Assembly (NCBI GenBank): GCA_002914845.1
Contig: JXTC01000127.1
Span: 310,107-374,106 of the forward strand
Length of the DNA: 64,000 nucleotides
Source of the DNA: Trema orientale
Taxonomy: Eukaryota > Streptophyta > Magnoliopsida > Rosales > Cannabaceae
Direction of reading: 5' to 3'
Under the pieces are notes generated by a model. It was not told the DNA's origin and made no database searches. It was given only the letters and a program-made list of their open reading frames with translations. Below are positions 58,013-64,000 of the stretch, piece after piece. Position 1 is the stretch's first letter. Each line of letters begins with the position of its first letter. The position numbers and the translations under genes are program-made.

Positions 58013-59605
58013 AAAACTTGTTGGGCTATTTCTAATATATAACTGTAAGTATACGGGTCGCAATAAGTAATATAGAAAGTAAGAGAGTATCATTCCCATA
58101 GAGAGTACTTGATTCATAATTACTAACTACTAACCGAAACTAGCTTCCAATTTGTCCAAACAATAATAATTGATTGTTTTAAGTAAGAATCAAAATGTAA
58201 ATAACAATGTAAAAGGCAAGAATAGAAATTGAAAATAAGCAACCAAAGATTATACTTAAAGTAATGATAAAGAACCTAGGGAAACAATCTACCCTCTAAC
58301 TCCTCTAACATCTAGTTTTCCTCACGATTCAACTATCCAATTAGAATTGACAACTGAGAATTCAATTATCTTCACAAACTCCTTTCCAAGACATAAATGA
58401 AACACCTAGACAAGATAACATGTTACTCCTAATATAAATTGACTAGATTCATTAAGTTTGGTTATTCTCAAAAAAGGTTGCACAAGTTACATAGGTATAT
58501 TCTTATCCTATGCAAACTCACCCCACATTAGGTAATCTTATGTTTTTCTATCTAAGTCCAAACTTAAATTCTCCTTCCTGAGTTTATATAGATTTAACAA
58601 CACAACTCTATTTAATAGCCAAGAAAATTGATGCACTAAGCTTAAGATAGAACAATCAACTCAACAATAGATATCAAGAACAATGGAGGAAAACAAAATG
58701 ATTGGATTATATTAGAGGTTCAATTGCCTCCCTAGAAATCAAGTTTAACTCATATTCATACAAAATGATTCACAACAAATACAATAAGAATGATACATAT
58801 TCATTTACAGAAAATAGAAGAGAAAGATAAGAGCAAGAGGAAGAAAAAACTCTTTTGAAGCTTCCAATCTGATTTCTTGGACTTGAATCCCCTTCCTTGG
58901 TATTGTTTCTCCTTTAGTACTGCTCTAGGAACCCTTGGCTGCTAGGGTTTTTCGACTCCCTACCAGATGAGAGAAGAGAGAGCTATATACAAGAAGCTAC
59001 GAATCAAAATCCAGGAATTCCGTAATTTGTTCTACACTTTTTTGCATTGTAGCACCAAAGTGGCGCTGCAGTGCCAGACTTGTTGCAAGGCAAGGGTTAA
59101 AATGGGTGCTACAGTGCCGAAATGTGGCATTGTAGTGCCATTTCCCTTCAGGAACTGATACCGCGGTGCCTTAGGGTGGCGCCGCGGTGCCACTCTTTCC
59201 AGGTCACGGCGCTAGCACACCATGGAATGGCACTGTGGTGCCAGCTATTAGCACTGTGGCACCAACTCCCTGGAGGTATTAGCACTGCGACGCCAACTTC
59301 CTGAGATTTTGGCGCTACGGTTGCAACTATGGCACCGTGGCGCCAATTTCTAGTGTTGATTTTGCTCCAAATCTTCTCGTTGAGATATCTTTTGCTTGCC
59401 TCCACTCGCTGCAATGCACGTTTGACAATAATTTGACTTGGTATATCCTCATTTTAGCTCTAAAATTTAATATTCTCTGCTCTATGGCTTCTTACCTAAA
59501 ATATGCATAAAAAATCATAAATCGAATATAAAGAGCTCAAAGACGAGCAATTCTTAAGCTCGAAAGGAGATTAAAACTAAGTATAAAATATACTTAATAA
59601 CGAGA
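58013..59605 (-). mobile_element. 5' LTR of element C
   Basis: About 1.59 kb from the chromoviral integrase junction (59605) to the primer site. On the minus strand, U3 carries the GC-rich motif array (59345-59045), a TATA-like TATATA lies at 58989-58984, and U5 ends TATTGCGACCCGTATAC. The first 100 bp recur at 53226-53324. Plus-strand ORFs at 58967-59304 and the antisense at 59148-59414 are products of the motif array. Confidence 0.75.
59045..59345. repeat. Array of GC-rich palindromic motifs in LTR U3
   Basis: Eight to ten copies of GGCRCYGYRGYGCC-type near-palindromes: GGCGCTGCAGTGCC, GGCATTGTAGTGCC, GGCGCCGCGGTGCC, GGCACTGTGGTGCC, GGCACCGTGGCGCC and variants, spaced 10-45 bp. It lies upstream of the presumed TATA box, so it could be a regulatory or structural array. 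Confidence 0.8.
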
Positions 59606-60620
59606 TGTTGTCAAATTCGTACAAAGATGTGACATCTATCAGAGCAGTAAAGGTCACGCTCAAAACACTGGCTTTTATTCTCCTTTACCCATTCCTAAAG
59701 GCATATGGGAGGATATTAGCATGGACTTCATCTTGAGAATGCCAAAGACCAAGAGACATGTTAATTCAGTAATGTTCATGGTTAACAAATTTTTCAAAAT
59801 GGCTCACTTTGTCCCTTGTGTGAAGACTATTGATGCAAGGAATGTGGCCCAATTATTCTTTCGAGATGTTGTCAAACTCCATGCTGTTCCTCGCTCTATT
59901 ACTTCCGATTGTTATGTCAATATCATAAGTCATTTTTGGAAAGAATTTTAGAAGAGATTGGATACTACTCTGAAGTTTAATAGTGCCTACCACCCCCAAA
60001 CTGATGAGCAAACCGAAGTGGTGAATCAAACATTGGGTAACATGCTTCGGTGCCTAGCTGGAAATAAGCCAAGCCAATGGGATCTAGCTCTACCTCAAGC
60101 AGAGTTTGCCTTCAACAACATGATCAATCGTTCAATAGGTAAATCTCCTTTCTCTATTGTCTAAATAAGCGTGCCTAAACACATTGTTGACCTCATCAAT
60201 CTTCTTAAGTTCCATAGCGAACTAGTTGAGAACTTTGCTAAACAAGTGGGTAAGACTTACAAAGATGTCAAAGAGATGCTCGAGTTATCTAATGCAAAGT
60301 ATAAGGAAGATGCTGATAAACATTACAGGAAGAAAGTCTATCAAGAAGGGGATTTGGTTATGATTCATTTGTGAAAGCAGTGATTCCTAGTGGGTGTTTA
60401 CAACAAGTTACAGGAAAAAAAGTTTGGTCCATTTCGAGTGATCAAGAAGATCAATGACAATGTGTATACTCTCGAGCTACCACCAAAGTTGCAGATTTCA
60501 CCCACCTTCAATGTTTCTGATAGTTACGATTACTTTCCTCCTGATGGTGCTCCCATAGACTGCTACGAGACGGGGTCGTCTTCTTCTCAAGAAAGGGGCA
60601 CTGATGCAGGGGCCTAATTG
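59604..60620 (+). pseudogene. pol: Chromoviral Ty3/gypsy integrase (element E), 5' truncated by element C
   Basis: Begins inside the H2C2 zinc-finger region (RDVVKFVQRCDIYQSSKGHA, second zinc Cys now Tyr) immediately after the element C LTR. The core follows: PIPKGIWEDISMDFILRMPK with the first Asp, RSITSDCYVNIISHFW with the second, and YHPQTDEQTEVVNQTLG with the catalytic Glu. Then come QWDLALPQAEFAFNNMINRS, KVYQEGDLVMIHL and the C-terminal barrel KFGPFRVIKKINDNVYTLEL, LQISPTFNVSDSY. Stops at 59949, 60162 and 60372 break it. No chromodomain follows; the tail (SSSSQERGTDAGA) ends near 60617. The wording resembles CRM-type chromoviruses, but I am not certain of the clade. Confidence 0.85.
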
Positions 60621-60657
60621 GGTTTCTGTCGTTTGTTAGCTGTGAGGTCGTTTGTAC

Positions 60658-60723
60658 TATGTTTGTTTTGAACTCTATGTTGTTGTCGTTTATGTTTGTT
60701 TTGAACTCTATGTTATTGTTGTT
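60658..60723 (+). repeat. 33-bp tandem duplication
   Basis: Two units starting TATGTTTGTTTTGAACTCTA (60658-60690 and 60691-60723) in what is probably the LTR or 3' region after the chromoviral integrase. Confidence 0.9.
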
Positions 60724-60754
60724 TATTTCCTTTTTCTTTGTTTATCTTCTTTTC

Positions 60755-61440
60755 GAGTGATAGAAGAATGCATCATTGTTGAGATTTTGAGAGTAGAACT
60801 TGCAGCTGGAAAGCTTAATGACATACTAGAAGCTTGGCTCGTTGAAAGCCAACTTATCTTTGTTTGATTGATTGTTGTTCCTAAGACTTCTACGTCATAT
60901 GGTCTTTTGTTATATTTTTTATTTATATGTATATACTAAAATTATAAATTTCTAAAGCAGAAAAAGGATCAATGTCTACTTCGCACGCTAAACCCTGCTA
61001 ATCTTGCGAAGCAGAAGGACCAATTTTACAATTCTGAGGTTTTATGTCTTTTTATCAGATTTCTTTTACATATATATATATATATGTATATGTATATTCG
61101 TGCATTCATATAATGACATTCTAAGGTCTGAATTTAGAAAGACTATCTAAATATACAAAGCAAAAATGTCCTCGAAGGTTCCTTGCTGCAGATAACGAAA
61201 CGAGAGCTGGATGATCTATACTGTTAGTTTGGGAGCCAGACTATGATTAAAAAGGAGATCTCTTATTTGGAACATTGTCTAGTTATGTGTTTCATTTTTC
61301 ATGTATATACATACATTTATGCATGTATTAATATTATGTGGTTTGAAAATTGAAAAAGGTTCCTTATGAAGATACAAAAAGTTTTGAGGAAAATATTTTC
61401 CGCTTCAAGAAGGAAAAACAATTGCTCACTAAGTATGAGG
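60755..61440 (+). other. Unidentified exon-like blocks
   Basis: Four short, GC-richer open blocks separated by T-rich intron-like sequence with AG/GT-like edges. 60757-60857: IIVEILRVELAAGKLNDILE, AWLVESQLIF. 60959-61037: KKDQCLLRTLNPANLAKQKD, QFYNSE. 61133-61226: KDYLNIQSKNVLEGSLLQIT, KRELDDLYC. 61360-61440: VPYEDTKSFEENIFRFKKEK, QLLTKYE. They read like consecutive exons of a charged, helical host protein on the plus strand. I do not recognise the family, and no start or end is visible. Could be a broken gene copy. Confidence 0.3.
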
Positions 61441-61519
61441 GATAAGTCCAGGCTTGTAAAATTTTGTCTACTTATTCTAGTTTTTCCTTTTTAAAGTAAT
61501 TCAATTAGAAAAATGTCAT

Positions 61520-63230
61520 TTTAAAAATAGTTACTAGTATCTGAAAAATAATTACTAGTTACAAGGTACTAGTTATAAATACCTTTAGTTACTAGTTACC
61601 AGTGCTTGAAAAGTGGTTACCGATTACTAGTTACTATTTTAGAAAATGGTATTTTTCTAAAATTTTATAAAAGTGGTATTTTTCTAAAAAATACGATACC
61701 AGATCTAGAAAAAACTGAGTCCACCATATATTTCTAATTCTTTTCTAAAAATGTCGTACATAGCATAATTTTCACATAAGAGAAAAGGCCCAACAAAAGA
61801 CACAAAGTTAACCATTAGAAAATGGTAGTTTTCTAATTTTTTTTAAAAAATGGTATTTTTCTTTTAAAAAAACGCAGCACAGAAAATGAAAAAAAGTCTA
61901 ACCAGCCGTATTTTTGTAATTCTTTTTCATTTTTGTAGGTAGAAGTGTTACAAACCGTTCTCTTATCTTGCTTTTCAGATTTGCGATGGAATTGAACTCA
62001 GCCCACTTATATTTTCCACAAGATACGTGGGGTTTTCAAGAGTTTTACTTATCGAAAAAAATAATTACAAAAATATTGTACAAAAAGAAATAATGCACGT
62101 AAATTGTATTTTAAAAAATCAAAAGTGATATTTTACAAAAAGAACTTTCATTATTGATTAACAAATAGTGGTTACTGATTTTGGGTCACCAAAGTTAAAT
62201 ATTTCTGGTTACCAGACTTGTAACCAATCTGATTAATGGTTTCTAGTTATCAAAATTAAAGGTTTTTAGTTACCATTTTGATTACTAGTTTCTGTTTTTA
62301 GTTACCACTACAAAAATTAAAGTCATACTTTTTTTATTTTCATTTTTTTCCCCATTGAGCCATCACGCTTTTAATTACTAGTTTTAAGATTGGCGACAAA
62401 TTTCCCAACTGGTAACTAATTATTAGTTACAAGAATATTGGTTATCGATTACAAGATTAGAAGATTAGTTACCAGTATATAAGAAACACTCACTTCTAGA
62501 TTAGTGGCTAGTTACTAGTTTCCAAACTAGTGGATAGTAGTAGTCACAAGATTGGTACTGATTTACTAATTATTAATCTAGTAACCGAAATAAATAACCA
62601 AATTGGTTACTAGATACAATCATATTTATAATCAAATTAGTTAATGGTAACAATTCATAGATTAGTTAATATTAAAAGGAGGGAAAAAAAAAAGAAGAAG
62701 AGAAACTCCTAGAAAAACGGAGTAAAGAGGAAAGAAAATAGAGAAGTAGTAGGTTCAATGAGAATAAGAAAGAAAAAAAAATAGAAAAATAAGCAAACGA
62801 AAAAAAAGGAGAAAGTGGGAAAAAAAAAAGAAATACATAAAAGAGAGGTAGTTGTGGGAAATGAGAATAAGAAAAAATAAATAAATAAATAAAAGGAGTT
62901 AAAGCTAGGTTTGAACCCACAAAGTCAAGGTAAAAAATAGAAGGGGCAATAACTAGAAATTGTTTATTGGTAAGTACTAGCGACTAAATTAGTAACTGCT
63001 CGTTGGATTAGTTATTAGTATCCAATAACCAGAGAAACTAGAAACTAGTAATTAGATTTGGTACTAGTAACTAGAATAACTAGTAACCACATTGGTTTTT
63101 TATAGAAACTAAAAGTTAATTTATAAATTGGTTATTATTAGTCACCAGTCTTGTAAGTTGCCCAAAATCTAGTAACTAGTAACTAGATTTGTAACTGATA
63201 ACTAGCTAGTAACCTAAGTGGTAACCAAGA
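61520..63230. repeat. Field of degenerate (G)TTACTAGTTAC-type repeats
   Basis: Dozens of 8-12-mers such as TTACTAGTTACCAG, GGTAACTAGT, TAACTAGTAACTAG and GGTTACTAGATAC in both orientations, interleaved with other AT-rich sequence. No fixed period. The A-rich ORF at 62672-62920 is an artefact. An interrupting stretch at 61800-62130 is less repetitive; near 61977 an acceptor-like TTTTCAG precedes the exon-like ICDGIELSPLIFSTRYVGFS. Confidence 0.6.
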
Positions 63231-64000
63231 AAATTATCTAATCTAACGACTTCTCATTTTTTATATTAGTTAAAAGGAATTCCACAAAAATCCAACAAAA
63301 TGAAAAAAAATCTTATTCAAAATGAAAGATAAACAGAAGCAAACAAGAATTAAAAAAAGAAGTTTTCTCATTTTTAAAACAAGAAAGTTTGATCCGTGCA
63401 CCCGTTACTAAGAAGCCGTTTGGTGTGGGGTAATTCAAGTTTTCATATTATTGGGAATACTATAGAGGATGATGTAACTGCCTAACATCCTGAATAAATG
63501 TGATTAGTTATGCACTGTAATCTTGTCTATAATTCCTAGGAACGTTAATAATATGTTTGTTTGAATGTGGGAATCTACTGATTTTTCATATTTATAAGAA
63601 ATTAGTTAAATAATAATAATTTGACAGTTTTATATAAGAAATTACAGGATTTATTAACTAAAAATTATAAACTTTAATTGCTTATAAAATAAAAAAAATG
63701 TATATTATCTTAAAAAAAAATTATCAAAGAACTTGTAAAATTCAAAATAAGTACAAAATGATTTTTTTTAAATTAAGTCATTTACATCAGACATAAAATA
63801 CAACAAATAAATACAATTTCTCGCATATATTCCCAAAGTTACATAAAGCCATCAAATATTTAAGTATTAATCATGTAAATATACAAAACAATACATTAAC
63901 ACTTATTTAAAAAAAGTATTGGTTGTATGTTGATGATGGCTGTCTTTACGAATTCGTAAGCTTCTTCAATGATCTTGTTTCTCATTATTTCTATTTCCTG
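63231..64000. other. No gene; possible MITE end
   Basis: AT-rich. AGAAGCCGTTTGGTGTGGGG at 63411 resembles the edge of a plant hAT-type MITE, but no partner end lies within the window. Confidence 0.3.

Noticed and set aside
59122..59414. Opposed ORFs over the GC-rich motif array
   Set aside because: Both strands stay open because the palindromic motifs are GC-rich; no protein family.
62672..62920. 82-codon hydrophobic ORF
   Set aside because: Low-complexity Phe/Ser/Leu from an A/G-rich tract; no signal or conserved motif.

Overview
The window looks like intergenic chromatin from a eudicot plant nuclear genome. It is AT-rich, has no operons or bacterial signals, and is packed with decayed transposable elements. 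These include Ty3/gypsy (Athila-type and chromoviral), Ty1/copia, CACTA (En/Spm), Mutator-like elements, foldback/MITE elements, solo LTRs and minisatellites. I cannot name the species. No complete host gene is visible; a few exon-like pieces of host genes are. Every long reading frame belongs to a transposable element and nearly all are broken.

Layout. 1-7.8 kb: two opposed, internally deleted Athila-type elements (plus strand 610-4630, minus strand 4630-7427), flanked by a ~290-bp direct repeat. 7.8-12.3 kb: a minus-strand copia 5' end (LTR and tRNA-Met primer site), then a plus-strand copia pol with its 3' LTR. 12.3-20.2 kb: the most gene-like stretch, with a probable exon of an EH-domain/Pan1-like gene on the minus strand and two copies of one first-exon/5'-UTR segment with GA microsatellites. 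It also holds a back-to-back pair of inverted MITEs and a ~75-bp minisatellite. 20.2-26 kb: degenerate repeats, a solo LTR with a perfect 5-bp target duplication, a long-TIR Mutator-like element and a split tandem duplication. 26.1-38.1 kb: a CACTA element with both termini, subterminal repeats, transposase domains, a second ORF and a Ulp1-like cysteine protease remnant. It is itself invaded by an LTR and sits inside an older inverted-repeat element. 38.1-43.6 kb: a minus-strand LTR-like segment, a 655-bp imperfect palindrome and AT-rich filler. 43.6-46.4 kb: a Mutator-like transposase cut by the terminus of a different CACTA family. 46.4-50.7 kb: T-rich sequence without genes. 50.7-53.2 kb: a second partial copy of the first CACTA transposase, carrying at least four of the same premature stops. 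53.2-59.6 kb: a minus-strand Athila-type element with gag, protease and an integrase tail but no reverse transcriptase, inserted into a chromoviral integrase (59.6-60.6 kb). 60.7-64 kb: unidentified exon-like blocks and a 1.7-kb field of degenerate TTACTAGT-type repeats.

The elements do not act as a pathway. The biology here is nesting, deletion and duplication. I see no convincing new molecular system. The most informative structures are the shared stops in the two CACTA copies, the nested insertion stacks, the large palindrome, the GC-rich palindromic-motif arrays inside the AT-rich Athila-type element, and the duplicated first exon whose differences are mostly at third codon positions.
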